Positions 1-11,264 of a DNA stretch of 42,030 nucleotides are shown piece after piece. The DNA lies in assembly GCF_004353915.1 (NCBI RefSeq), contig NZ_SMRP01000005.1:59189-101218 (forward strand). Direction: 5' to 3'. Source of the DNA: Paraburkholderia silviterrae (lineage in GTDB: Bacteria > Pseudomonadota > Gammaproteobacteria > Burkholderiales > Burkholderiaceae). A model generated the notes under the pieces. The model saw only the letters and a list, made by a program, of their open reading frames with translations, made no database searches and was not told the DNA's origin. The translations under genes were made by a program, and so were the position numbers. Every line of letters begins with the position of its first letter. The first letter of the stretch is position 1.

Positions 1-1
1 T

Positions 2-346
2 GACGAAGGTGGCGAGCGCCGCTTCACGCCCCGCAGCGGGGACGAAGGCAAGCGTCCCTTCCGTTCGCGCGATGAAGGTGGCGAGCGGCGCCCCCCGCGT
101 CGCAGCGGTGACGCAGGCCAGCGTCCCTTCCGTTCACGTGACGAAGGCGGCGAACGCCGCTTCACGCCCCGCAGCGGTGACGAAGGCCAGCGTCCCTTCC
201 GTTCACGTGACGAAGGTGGCGAGCGGCGCCCCCCGCGTCGCAGCGGTGACGAAGGCCAGCGTCCCTTCCGTTCGCGCGATGAAGGCGGCGAGCGGCGCCC
301 CCCGCGCCGCAACGATGACGAAGGCCAGCGCCCCGGCCGCGCACGC
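2..346 (+). repeat. Five in-frame 69-bp tandem repeats
   Basis: The unit encodes 23 residues of the form DEGGERR-(FTP or PPR)-RSGDEGQRPFRSR. Five copies are visible and the array continues off the left edge. Copies 1 and 3 have FTP, copies 2 and 4 have PPR, so a 138-bp higher-order unit is likely. Copy 5 is diverged (RNDDEGQRPGRAR), after which the periodicity decays. The array is coding, within the disordered N-terminus of the pseudouridine synthase. Confidence 0.9.
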
Positions 347-1444
347 GGCGAAAACCAGGAACGCCGCGCGTTCCCAGCCGATCGCCGCGCACCGGGGGCC
401 GCACCGCGCGGCGATCGCCCCGCGTTTCGCCGCGACGAGGGCTCCGACGAACGGCGCCCGCGCAATGACCAGGGCTTCGCACGCCCGGTGAAATCCTCCT
501 GGGCCGACGCAAACGAGCGCAACGGCGCTGGCGCGCGTCCCCGCAGCCGCAACGATGGCGAATCGTTCGCCCCCCGTGAGCGGCGCGGCGCGGAAGACAC
601 GCGTGCACGCAAACCCGGACCGAAATCCTTCGCGAAGGGCGCCGACCAGGCGCCGCAGCGCGCTACACGCGCGGAAGTCGACAGTGACAATGCGCTGCGC
701 CTGTCCAAGCGCATGTCGGAGCTGGGCCTGTGCTCGCGCCGCGAGGCCGACGAGTGGATCGAGAAAGGCTGGGTCTATGTGGACGGTGAAGTCGTCGACA
801 CGCTAGGCGCAAAGGTCACGCCGGAGCAGCGCATCGAAGTCGACCCCGCCGCGCTCGCCGCGCAGGCGCGCCAGGTGACCATCCTGCTGCACAAGCCGGT
901 GGGCTATGTGTCGGGTCAGGCCGAAGACGGCTATGAGCCGGCGGCCACGCTCGTCACCGCCGGCAATCATTGGGACGGCGACCACTCGGGCATCCGTTTT
1001 TCGGCGCAACACCTGCGTACGCTCGCGCCGGCGGGCCGCCTCGACATCGACTCGACGGGTCTGCTCGTCCTCACCCAGGACGGCCGTGTAGCGAAGCAGT
1101 TGATTGGCGAAAGTTCCGATATCGACAAGGAATACCTCGTGCGCGTGACCTATGGCGACATCGAGACCGAAGTCGACCAGCACTTCCCGCCCGAGCTGCT
1201 GGCGAAGCTGCGCCACGGCCTCGCGCTCGACGAGGTCCCGCTCAAGCCCGCGATGGTGAGTTGGCAGAACGGCGAGCAACTGCGTTTCGTGCTGCGCGAA
1301 GGCAAGAAGCGTCAGATCCGCCGCATGTGCGAACTGGTCGGGCTGAAGGTAGTGGGCCTCAAGCGCGTGCGCATGGGCCGCGTGCTTTTGGGCGCGCTGC
1401 CGCAAGGGCAATGGCGCTATCTGTCGGCTGACGAAGCCTTCTGA
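2..1444 (+). CDS. RluF-like 23S rRNA pseudouridine synthase, 5'-truncated by window edge
   Basis: The frame is open from the left edge to TGA at 1442-1444, giving at least 480 residues; the true start is upstream. Roughly the first 215 visible residues are an Arg/Gly/Glu-rich low-complexity region, opening with five 23-residue repeats. An S4 RNA-binding domain follows (LSKRMSELGLCSRREADEWI), then an RsuA/RluB/RluE/RluF catalytic domain with HKPVGYVSG, the GRLD motif (catalytic Asp codon 1043-1045), KEYLVRVTYG and KKRQIRRMCELVGL. Members isomerise one uridine in rRNA. The S4 segment and the QIRRMCELVGLKVVGLKR stretch look closer to RluF than to RluB or RsuA; this is a judgement by eye. The catalytic domain carries an insert before GRLD. 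It converges on def across a shared terminator. Confidence 0.88.
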   Translation, partial: DEGGERRFTPRSGDEGKRPFRSRDEGGERRPPRRSGDAGQRPFRSRDEGGERRFTPRSGDEGQRPFRSRDEGGERRPPRRSGDEGQRPFRSRDEGGERRPPRRNDDEGQRPGRARGENQERRAFPADRRAPGAAPRGDRPAFRRDEGSDERRPRNDQGFARPVKSSWADANERNGAGARPRSRNDGESFAPRERRGAEDTRARKPGPKSFAKGADQAPQRATRAEVDSDNALRLSKRMSELGLCSRREADEWIEKGWVYVDGEVVDTLGAKVTPEQRIEVDPAALAAQARQVTILLHKPVGYVSGQAEDGYEPAATLVTAGNHWDGDHSGIRFSAQHLRTLAPAGRLDIDSTGLLVLTQDGRVAKQLIGESSDIDKEYLVRVTYGDIETEVDQHFPPELLAKLRHGLALDEVPLKPAMVSWQNGEQLRFVLREGKKRQIRRMCELVGLKVVGLKRVRMGRVLLGALPQGQWRYLSADEAF

Positions 1445-1484
1445 GGCGGCTGAAGCTCGCGCATCGCGTGCGGGCGGCCGTAAC

Positions 1485-1515
1485 AAAAAACGGGAGCCGC
1501 CTGGCTCCCGTTTTT
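1485..1515. terminator. Bidirectional Rho-independent terminator
   Basis: A perfect stem, CGGGAGCC at 1491-1498 and GGCTCCCG at 1503-1510 with loop GCCT, is flanked by A6 on the left and T5 on the right. It can therefore end transcripts on both strands. It lies between the convergent pseudouridine synthase gene and def. Confidence 0.92.
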
Positions 1516-1546
1516 CATGCGCGCCTGATTTCGTGCGCGAGCGCTC

Positions 1547-4204
<2,658 letters not shown>

Positions 4205-4448
4205 CGGCCGAGCGGCCAGCTTCGTGCGCCGCCGAACGGCGCTCGCGAAGGTCCTGGCCGAACGGCCAACGTCAGCCTGATTGCATTGACGCTCTGCTTG
4301 CCGGAGGCGAACTTGATCGCACTGCAATCCTCTATCGCACCGCAACATATCCGCCGCATCGAACGGCGCCCAGCGCCCATGCACGAACAGCCCGCTTCGG
4401 TCGCATTCGTACCCACTCGTACGCGTTCGTTCGCGATTGCATCGCGCA

Positions 4449-4483
4449 CAAAAAAAAAGCGCGGCTCCATCATGGCGCCGCGC
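4449..4483 (-). terminator. Rho-independent terminator after zipA
   Basis: Reading the minus strand, GCGCGGC (4483-4477) pairs with GCCGCGC (4465-4459) and is followed by nine Ts (4458-4450). It starts 27 nt after the zipA stop and separates smc-zipA from ligA-def. Confidence 0.8.
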
Positions 4484-4509
4484 CTCGTGCGTGGGCAACG
4501 CTATTGCCC

Positions 4510-5853
4510 TTACTGGCTGAAGAGCCGCCGCGTCGCCGCCGAGCCCGCCGGAATGCCGGCCTGCTCGAGCTTCGCATAGAGCGTCATGAGTTGCTTGTCG
4601 ATGGACTGCAGCACCGATTCCGGCAACGGCCGGCGCTGGTCGTCCACCACGCGCCCACCGATGCGCTCCGCGAGCGAGCGGGCGTAATCGCACATCAGGC
4701 GGAACGGCAGGATGTCTTCGTCGGCCACGGGCACGTCGAGGATCAGCGTGATCATCTGGCCGCCCTTGTAGGTGAGGTCGTCGCGCAGGAAATTGGTGTC
4801 GCCGAACTGCAGCATGAACACCGGGCTCTGCTTCGCGTCGAGCTTCACGAAACGCGTGCCGTCGCGCGAGAGCAGCAAGCCGTCCTGGGCTGCAACCGCC
4901 TGCACGTAATTCGCCGACCACGGCGCGCCGTCCGAAAGCACGTTGATCTGAAGCTGGGCATCGCACTGCGCCGCGAAGCCGTCGAGCTCGCGGGCCATGG
5001 CGACGGTTTCCGTCATATCGGGGAATTCGGGCAAGCCGTCGAGCGCATCCGCGAACTGCTGCACCCCCGCTACGAACTCGGAAAACTCGAGTTCGTTGAG
5101 CGGGCCGTTGCGGTTCGCCAGTTGCGCGGCCGCGCGCAATTCTTCATAGCGCACGCCGTTTTGCAGCAGCTCCCAGCCGTCGCCGCCTTCGGGCTTGCCT
5201 TCTATGTGCACCGGCTTGCTGCCGGCGCGGCGCAGGCGCTGCGCAAGCGGAATCACGCGCTCGCCGGGCAGCGGCCCGCCAAGCCGGATCGGCACGATGC
5301 AGTCGATGCGTCGATCGACGATGGCCGGCGGCGCAGAAGAGATCGTCGTGGCGGCAGGCAGCACCGGTTCGACGCGTTCGTCTTCGTCGCGCGTCTCATC
5401 GCGCTTCTCGTCGTGCTTGTCATCCTTTGCGCCGCGTGCCGCCTGCTTGCCCGGCGCATCGGCCGGCTCGCCGTGCCCGGTGGCAGACGCGGACAAATCG
5501 TTGCCCTCGGCCTCCTCAGTCCCGGCTTCCGGAAAACCGTTCGGCGAGGTGTTCTCGGCCTGAATATCCACGGCTGTATCGGCCGGCGCCGCCGTTCCGA
5601 AACCCGGCTCGACGCGCTCCTCGGCGGTGCTGGCGCCCGCGAGCGACGGCTCGCGTCTGGACGGCGCGCGGGCCGGCTCGATGAACGGGCTCTGCTCGTT
5701 CAGGTCGTCGCGCAGCGGCGCCTCGGCCGCTTCCTCGGGCATCGGGCGCGGCATGCGCCGGCGCACCCTGGCGCTCTGCCAGGCGTTGTACACCACCACG
5801 CCCCCGACGACCACGGCACCCGCGCCGATCAACCCGAGAGTCAACTGATCCAT
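4510..5853 (-). CDS. zipA: Cell division protein ZipA-like, inner membrane
   Basis: Anchors FtsZ to the inner membrane at the septum. The 447-residue product has one N-terminal membrane segment (about residues 4-23, small and hydrophobic). A basic stop-transfer patch (RVRRRMPR) follows. A long acidic, Ala/Pro/Glu/Asp-rich linker runs to about residue 180, and a globular C-terminal FtsZ-binding-type domain begins at RIDCIVPIRLGG. This is the usual ZipA layout. The C-terminal domain is diverged from the enterobacterial form, so the call leans on architecture and on the position after smc. The ATG at 5853 has GGAG 5 nt upstream. Confidence 0.85.
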   Translation of the reverse strand: MDQLTLGLIGAGAVVVGGVVVYNAWQSARVRRRMPRPMPEEAAEAPLRDDLNEQSPFIEPARAPSRREPSLAGASTAEERVEPGFGTAAPADTAVDIQAENTSPNGFPEAGTEEAEGNDLSASATGHGEPADAPGKQAARGAKDDKHDEKRDETRDEDERVEPVLPAATTISSAPPAIVDRRIDCIVPIRLGGPLPGERVIPLAQRLRRAGSKPVHIEGKPEGGDGWELLQNGVRYEELRAAAQLANRNGPLNELEFSEFVAGVQQFADALDGLPEFPDMTETVAMARELDGFAAQCDAQLQINVLSDGAPWSANYVQAVAAQDGLLLSRDGTRFVKLDAKQSPVFMLQFGDTNFLRDDLTYKGGQMITLILDVPVADEDILPFRLMCDYARSLAERIGGRVVDDQRRPLPESVLQSIDKQLMTLYAKLEQAGIPAGSAATRRLFSQ

Positions 5854-6022
5854 GCATGCTCCATCTGCAATTCTTTTCCGGCGGCGCGCCTCGTCCTTCG
5901 AGGACGCGCGCGCCGCGTGCGTGGCGACAGCGGCATTCGCGACAGCCGCCCTTGCGGTAAAACGCAGGCGTTGCCGGTCGCGCGCCGCGCGCCGTCGTTA
6001 TTCAGACCCGCCCTTCAGACCA

Positions 6023-9000
6023 TCAGGCCGTATTCTGTGCGAAACCCGCGGCCGCTTCCATGTCGACTGCAACAATGCGCGAAACACCCTGCTCCTGCAT
6101 CGTCACGCCAATCAACTGCTGCGCCATCTCCATCGCGATCTTGTTGTGCGAGATGAACAGGAACTGCGTCTTGTCCGACATCGCGCGCACCAGATTGGCG
6201 AAGCGTTCGGTGTTGGCGTCGTCGAGCGGCGCGTCCACTTCGTCGAGCAGACAGAACGGCGCCGGGTTCAACTGGAACATCGCGAACACGAGCGCCGTGG
6301 CGGTGAGTGCCTTCTCGCCGCCCGACAGCAGGTGGATCGTCGAGTTCTTCTTGCCGGGCGGCTGCGCCATCACCTGCACGCCGGCGTCCAGAATCTCGTC
6401 GCCGGTCATGATGAGCTTTGCCTGGCCGCCGCCGAACAGGCGCGGGAACAGGTCGCCGAAATGCCGGTTCACCTCGTCGAAGGTGCCTTGCAGCAGCGTG
6501 CGCGTTTCCTGATCGATCTTGCGGATGGCGTCTTCGAGCGTTTCGATCGCGCTCGTGAGGTCGGTGGACTGCGCGTCGAGGAAGCTCTTGCGCTCCTTCG
6601 CGGCAGCCAGTTCGTCGAGCGCGGCCATGTTGACCGGCCCGAGCGCCGCGATCGCGTTGTTGATGCGCGTGACTTCGCCCTGCAGGTACGAGGGCTTGAG
6701 CTCGGGCGTGAGCTTCTTCTGCAGCGCGGCTTCGTCCACGCCCGCGGCCTGCAATTGCTCGGCGAACTGCTCGCCGTTCAGGCGCGCGGCCTGCTCCTTC
6801 AACTGCAATTCGGTGATGCGGTCGCGCAGCGGCTGAAGCGCGCGCTCCGCGGTGAGGCGCGTCTCGTCGGCCGCGCGCAGCTTTGCGCTGAGGTCGTCGA
6901 GTTCGGCGCGCGCGGCGCGCAACGCCTCTTCCTTCACCGCGCGAATCTCTAGCGCGTCCTGCAGGCCCGTGTGCGCGGTCTGCTCATTGATCGTTTCCAG
7001 TTCCGCGCGCGCGTCTTCGAGCGAGACGGCCACCCGCTCGCTCTGGTCGTGCGCGACCTGGATATTGCGCTTGAGCTCCTCGATGCGATTGGCCATGTTG
7101 CGCGCCGCGAAGCGCGCATCGCCGGCCGCGCGCTCGAGATCGCGCGCTTCGTTGCGGGCGGCGCCCAATTCCTCGTCGAGTGCCTCGAACGCCAGTTGGT
7201 TGTCTTCGAAGCGAGCCTGCAATTCCGCGAGTTCGACGTCGTGGCGCTCGAAGTTCGCCTCCGATTCCGCGCGCAGCGCGCGCTGCTCTTCGATCTGCGT
7301 GCGGATCTCTTCGAGTTCCTCGCGAATCTGCGTGCTGCGCGCCGTATAGCGCTCGTGCGCCTGGGTGAGCTTGAGCACCTCCATCTGCAGCGCATGCACG
7401 CGCTGCGTGGCGCGCTCGGCCTGCTGGCGCAGTTCGGTGAGCGCCTGGGCCGCCTGGGTGTGCGCCGCCTCCGCACGCACGGCTGCGGCGCGCGCGTCGT
7501 CGGCGAGCAGCGCCTGGGCGCGCACCTGGCGCGTGAGATTCTCGATTTCCTGCTGGCGCGCGAGCATGCCCGCCTGCTCCGAATCGGCGGCGTAGAGCTG
7601 CACACCTACGCGCGTGACCGTGTGGCCGGCCTTCACCACGAACGCGCCGCCTTCCGGCAACTGCGCGCGCTTGCCAAGCGCTTCGGCGAGATCGGTAGCG
7701 ACGAACGCCGTGCCGAGCCATTCGTTGAGCACCGCGCGCAGGCCCGCATCGTCGATGCGCACGAGCGAGAGCAGCGGCGTGAGCCCCGCGGGCGCGGCCG
7801 TCGCCTGTCCGGCCGGCGGCGGCGCGTAGAACGCGAGCTTGGCCGGCGGCGCGTCGGTCGCGAATGCCTTCACCCAGTCGAGGTTCGACACTTCGAGGGC
7901 GGCCAGGCGCTCGCGCAGCACGGCTTCGAGCGCGGTTTCCCAACCGGCTTCGACGTGCAGCTTTTTCCACAGCCGCGGCAGCGCGCCCAGTTCATGGCGC
8001 TCGAGCCACGGCTGGATCTTGCCTTCGGTCTGCACGTTCTCCTGCAGCTGCTTGAGCGCCGCGAGGCGCGCTTCGAGCTGATGGATCTGCGCGCCTTCGG
8101 CCTGCACGCGCTCGTGCGCGGCGCGGCGCTCCGCGTCGAGGCGCGGCACCGTGTCCTGCGCGTCGGCAAGACGTTCCTGCGCTTCGCGCAGGATCTCTTC
8201 CTGCTCGGCCAGTTGCATGCGCAACTCTTCGAGCTGCGCTTCGTCGGGCGCGTCGAGGCCGCCTTCCTCCGCCTTCAGGCGCTCGTGGCGCTGCTGAAGC
8301 TGCTGGAGCATCTGGTCGGCGTTGCGCTGATGCGCGGCTTCGAGCTTGATCGCCTGTTCGGTGCGCGAAATGCCCGCGCGCTCGTCGTTCAACTGAGCCT
8401 GCGCGTCGCGCCAGCGGTTTTCGAGCGCGGGCAGCGCTTCCTGCTTCGCTGCCGCCTGCTCTTCGGCGATAGCCGCCTTTTCCTCACCCATCGCGAGCTG
8501 CTCTTCGGCGTCCGCGATGTCGTCCTGCGCCTTCTGCGCCTGCACCTGCCATTGCTCGCGTTGCGCAGTGAGCGCCGCGATCTGCGCCTGCACGCGATTG
8601 CGCGATTCGACGATGAACTTGATTTCCGCTTCGAGGCGGCTCACTTCGGCATTCGCCTCATAGAGCGCGCCTTGCGCGCCCTGCATCGCATCGCTCGCCG
8701 AATAGTTCGCCACCCGCAGCGTTTCGAGCTGCGCCTCGACTTCGCGCAGTTGCGCGGTGTGCCGCTCGAGATCGATCTGCGCGTGCTCGATCGCGCGTTG
8801 CTGGCGCTGCTGCTCGCTGGCCGCTTCGTTCTTGCGCAAGAGCCACAGCAGGCGCTGCTTTTCCTCGCCTTCGGCCTGCAGCTCGCGGAACTTCGTCGCG
8901 ACCACGGCCTGGCCTTCGAGCTTCTCCAGATTCGTCGAGAGCTCGCGCACGATGTCCTCGACGCGCGTGAGGTTCTCGCGCGTGTCGTGCAGACGGTTTT

Positions 9001-9541
9001 CCGTCTCGCGGCGGCGCTCCTTGTATTTCGAGACGCCCGCGGCCTCTTCGAGGAACACGCGCAGCTCTTCGGGCTTCGCCTCGATGATGCGCGCGATCAT
9101 GCCCTGCCCGATGATGGCGTACGCACGGGGCCCGAGGCCGGTGCCGAGGAAAATGTCCTGGATGTCGCGCCGGCGCGCCGGCAGATTGTTGATGTAGTAG
9201 CTCGAGGTGCCGTCGCGCGTGAGCACGCGCTTGACGGCGATCTCGGCATACTGGCCCCACTGGCCCGCGGCGCGCCCGTCGGCATTGTCGAATACGAGCT
9301 CGACGCTCGCGCGGCTGCCAGGCTTGCGTGCGGTGGAACCGTTGAAGATGACGTCCTGCATCGACTCGCCGCGCAGCTCAGACGCGCGGGATTCGCCGAG
9401 CACCCAGCGCACGGCGTCGATGATGTTCGATTTGCCACAGCCATTCGGCCCGACCACCCCGACGAGTTGGCCCGGGACCTGGAAATGCGTGGGATCGACG
9501 AAGGATTTGAAGCCAGCGAGTTTAATCGAGGTCAGACGCAC
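6023..9541 (-). CDS. smc: Chromosome segregation ATPase SMC
   Basis: ATPase of the condensin-like complex that organises and segregates the chromosome, normally with ScpA/ScpB. The 1172-residue product has Walker A GPNGCGKS (31-38) in the N-terminal head and a long heptad-rich coiled coil. A hinge lies around residues 510-640 and a second coiled coil follows. The C-terminal head carries signature LLSGGEKALTA and Walker B FCLLDEVDAPLDD. The start is GTG at 9539-9541; the family N-terminus (RLTSIKLAGFKSFVDPTHF) begins exactly there. No strong Shine-Dalgarno sequence is visible. It heads a unit with zipA, 169 nt downstream. Confidence 0.97.
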   Translation of the reverse strand: MRLTSIKLAGFKSFVDPTHFQVPGQLVGVVGPNGCGKSNIIDAVRWVLGESRASELRGESMQDVIFNGSTARKPGSRASVELVFDNADGRAAGQWGQYAEIAVKRVLTRDGTSSYYINNLPARRRDIQDIFLGTGLGPRAYAIIGQGMIARIIEAKPEELRVFLEEAAGVSKYKERRRETENRLHDTRENLTRVEDIVRELSTNLEKLEGQAVVATKFRELQAEGEEKQRLLWLLRKNEAASEQQRQQRAIEHAQIDLERHTAQLREVEAQLETLRVANYSASDAMQGAQGALYEANAEVSRLEAEIKFIVESRNRVQAQIAALTAQREQWQVQAQKAQDDIADAEEQLAMGEEKAAIAEEQAAAKQEALPALENRWRDAQAQLNDERAGISRTEQAIKLEAAHQRNADQMLQQLQQRHERLKAEEGGLDAPDEAQLEELRMQLAEQEEILREAQERLADAQDTVPRLDAERRAAHERVQAEGAQIHQLEARLAALKQLQENVQTEGKIQPWLERHELGALPRLWKKLHVEAGWETALEAVLRERLAALEVSNLDWVKAFATDAPPAKLAFYAPPPAGQATAAPAGLTPLLSLVRIDDAGLRAVLNEWLGTAFVATDLAEALGKRAQLPEGGAFVVKAGHTVTRVGVQLYAADSEQAGMLARQQEIENLTRQVRAQALLADDARAAAVRAEAAHTQAAQALTELRQQAERATQRVHALQMEVLKLTQAHERYTARSTQIREELEEIRTQIEEQRALRAESEANFERHDVELAELQARFEDNQLAFEALDEELGAARNEARDLERAAGDARFAARNMANRIEELKRNIQVAHDQSERVAVSLEDARAELETINEQTAHTGLQDALEIRAVKEEALRAARAELDDLSAKLRAADETRLTAERALQPLRDRITELQLKEQAARLNGEQFAEQLQAAGVDEAALQKKLTPELKPSYLQGEVTRINNAIAALGPVNMAALDELAAAKERKSFLDAQSTDLTSAIETLEDAIRKIDQETRTLLQGTFDEVNRHFGDLFPRLFGGGQAKLIMTGDEILDAGVQVMAQPPGKKNSTIHLLSGGEKALTATALVFAMFQLNPAPFCLLDEVDAPLDDANTERFANLVRAMSDKTQFLFISHNKIAMEMAQQLIGVTMQEQGVSRIVAVDMEAAAGFAQNTA

Positions 9542-9745
9542 GGCGATATCGCTGTTTGAATAGGGAGAGTGAACGGGACCGCCTGCGCCCCAAGCCCCGT
9601 GCCGCCGACCTCGTCACGGGTCGCACGGCGCAGCGACGCGCCACATGGCGCTCGCGCTTCGGGCATCTTGGGCATGTCGGGCAGCCGCCACGGCTCGCCA
9701 TGCAGAGCGGCATGTGCGCGCCCGGCCGGCGAGGATCAGCGGCAA

Positions 9746-10810
9746 TCATACCATCGTGCGCGCGCCATTCCGCCCGCTTCGCGCCGAAGCGCGCGGGCCG
9801 CCGGTGCCATTGGCGCCGGCGTCGTCATCCCCGCTTTCGTCGATGGGGCACGCTTGTGCGTGGGCAATCGCGCTGGCGTCGGCGCTAGCGTGCTTTTCTT
9901 GCTCTGCGCGCTTGCCGGTGTCCTGCACGCGGTGCACCCAGCTCGACAGCAGCGAAGCCAGCACGATGCACGCGCCGCCCGCCCATTCGCGCGGCCCCGG
10001 CGTCTCGCCCGCGAGCAGCCACGACGAGAGCGCGGTCACCACGAGCTCGAACAGCATGATGATCGACGCCCGGTTCGCCGGCACGCGCGCGAGACCGTAC
10101 TGCACGAGCATGTTGTTCGAGCTGAGCAGCAGGCCGAGCACGAGTACGAGCAGCACGATGCGGGCAAGCGACTCGCCGGCGTGCAGCACCGGCATCGGCT
10201 CGAAGTGCGACGCCACAGCGCCGAAGATCGCCGCCCCGCCGAAAATCACGGCCGTGCGCATCTCCGGCTTCATCTGCGGCAGCACGCGGCTCGTCTTCAC
10301 CACGAGCACGTTGCTCATCGCGAAACCGATGCCGCCCGCGAGCCCCGCCCATTCGGCCAGGCTGGCCGGCAGCGGCAGGCCCAGTTTCGGCGACCACAGC
10401 ATGAGCACCGCGCCCGCGAGCGAGAGCGCGGAAAGCGCCGCGCCCGACCACGTGAGGCGCTCGCGCAGGATGAAATGCGCGAAGATCGCCGTCCACGCCG
10501 GTGTGAGATAGAACAGCAGGAGCACGCGCATCACTTCGCCGTGGATCGCGCCCCACACGAAGCCGATGTTGGTCACGCCCGCCGCGAGACCTAGCATCGG
10601 CAGCACCCAGTGCCAGCGCACCGTGGCGATCGAGCGGCGGCGCAGCAGCAGCACGAAGAGGCACCCCGCGGCGCTCGTTGCGGCCCCGGCGGCCGTGCCA
10701 GTCAGGCCCAGGCTCGCGAGCGTGCGCAACGGATACCAGACCACGCCCCACACCGAGGCGCCGATCATGATGGCGAGCGTTGGCCACCCGGTCTTCAGGC
10801 CCGTGCTCAT
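9746..10810 (-). CDS. EamA/DMT-family transporter
   Basis: An inner-membrane carrier of the drug/metabolite transporter superfamily; the substrate cannot be told from sequence. The 354-residue product has about ten hydrophobic segments in two EamA halves, the first ending near LVMLWSPK and the second near IVLASLLSSWVHR. The C-terminal tail of about 55 residues is hydrophilic, Ala/Gly/Asp-rich and likely cytoplasmic. The ATG at 10810 is chosen over upstream in-frame starts because GGGAGGAC lies 6 nt before it and the sequence before it looks non-coding. It faces away from dapC across about 450 bp. Confidence 0.85.
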   Translation of the reverse strand: MSTGLKTGWPTLAIMIGASVWGVVWYPLRTLASLGLTGTAAGAATSAAGCLFVLLLRRRSIATVRWHWVLPMLGLAAGVTNIGFVWGAIHGEVMRVLLLFYLTPAWTAIFAHFILRERLTWSGAALSALSLAGAVLMLWSPKLGLPLPASLAEWAGLAGGIGFAMSNVLVVKTSRVLPQMKPEMRTAVIFGGAAIFGAVASHFEPMPVLHAGESLARIVLLVLVLGLLLSSNNMLVQYGLARVPANRASIIMLFELVVTALSSWLLAGETPGPREWAGGACIVLASLLSSWVHRVQDTGKRAEQEKHASADASAIAHAQACPIDESGDDDAGANGTGGPRASARSGRNGARTMV

Positions 10811-11044
10811 CACACTGTCCTCCCGCACCGCGCCGATGTGGAAGCAGCGCGCATCGGCCGTTTTCCAGACTGCATACCTGTCCTTTTTTCCAGTTCCTGA
10901 TTTCCCGCGTGGTGCGTCAGTTCGTGCGCCATGCAGCGCTTGGGCCACTCCGGCCACTGCTGCCGGTCCGGCGGATCCGCGCCCACCGCCGTTTGCCTCG
11001 GCTGCGCACCCATGCAAGCGCCCGCAGGCGGCGCAGCGCCAAGT

Positions 11045-11050
11045 TATAAT
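11045..11050 (+). promoter_or_regulatory. Candidate -10 element upstream of dapC
   Basis: A perfect TATAAT stands out in the GC-rich 10811-11264 region between the EamA gene and dapC. No convincing -35 is seen at 16-18 nt spacing. It would give a leader of about 210 nt before the GTG at 11265. I see no gene in the rest of this 450-bp region. Confidence 0.4.
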
Positions 11051-11264
11051 TCACGCTTTTCCAGCCGCACCAGCCACACCCGACGCACGACAGGCGCTGC
11101 GCCGCCGCGATCCACGCCACCCATGCCGGATCGCACCGGCGGGCAGCAGCCCACACCGGCCCTAACATGGCCACGTCGTCGCCGGAACCGAAGCGCCGAT
11201 GCCGGCCATCGCGCCGCGCGCTGTCTATCCGTCTACCCGTCTTCGCTTTTCGCCCGCCAAGCCA

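Noticed and set aside
2..346. Repeat array as a CRISPR
   Set aside because: Units are contiguous, coding and without spacers; no cas genes are present.
9..491. Ala-rich open frame over the 69-bp repeats
   Set aside because: It is a shifted reading of the pseudouridine synthase repeat; the Arg/Gly/Glu frame continues into a recognisable catalytic domain.
4317..4450. Short CGTACGCGTTCG-like near-repeats between zipA and ligA
   Set aside because: Copies are too short and imperfect to call a repeat family.
9522..9749. Minus-strand 75-residue frame with a CPTCPRC stretch before smc
   Set aside because: It overlaps the smc start, has no ribosome site and no recognisable domain; probably chance in GC-rich DNA.
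10811..11017. N-terminal extension of the EamA transporter
   Set aside because: A strong ribosome site sits right before the ATG at 10810 and the added residues are not membrane-like.
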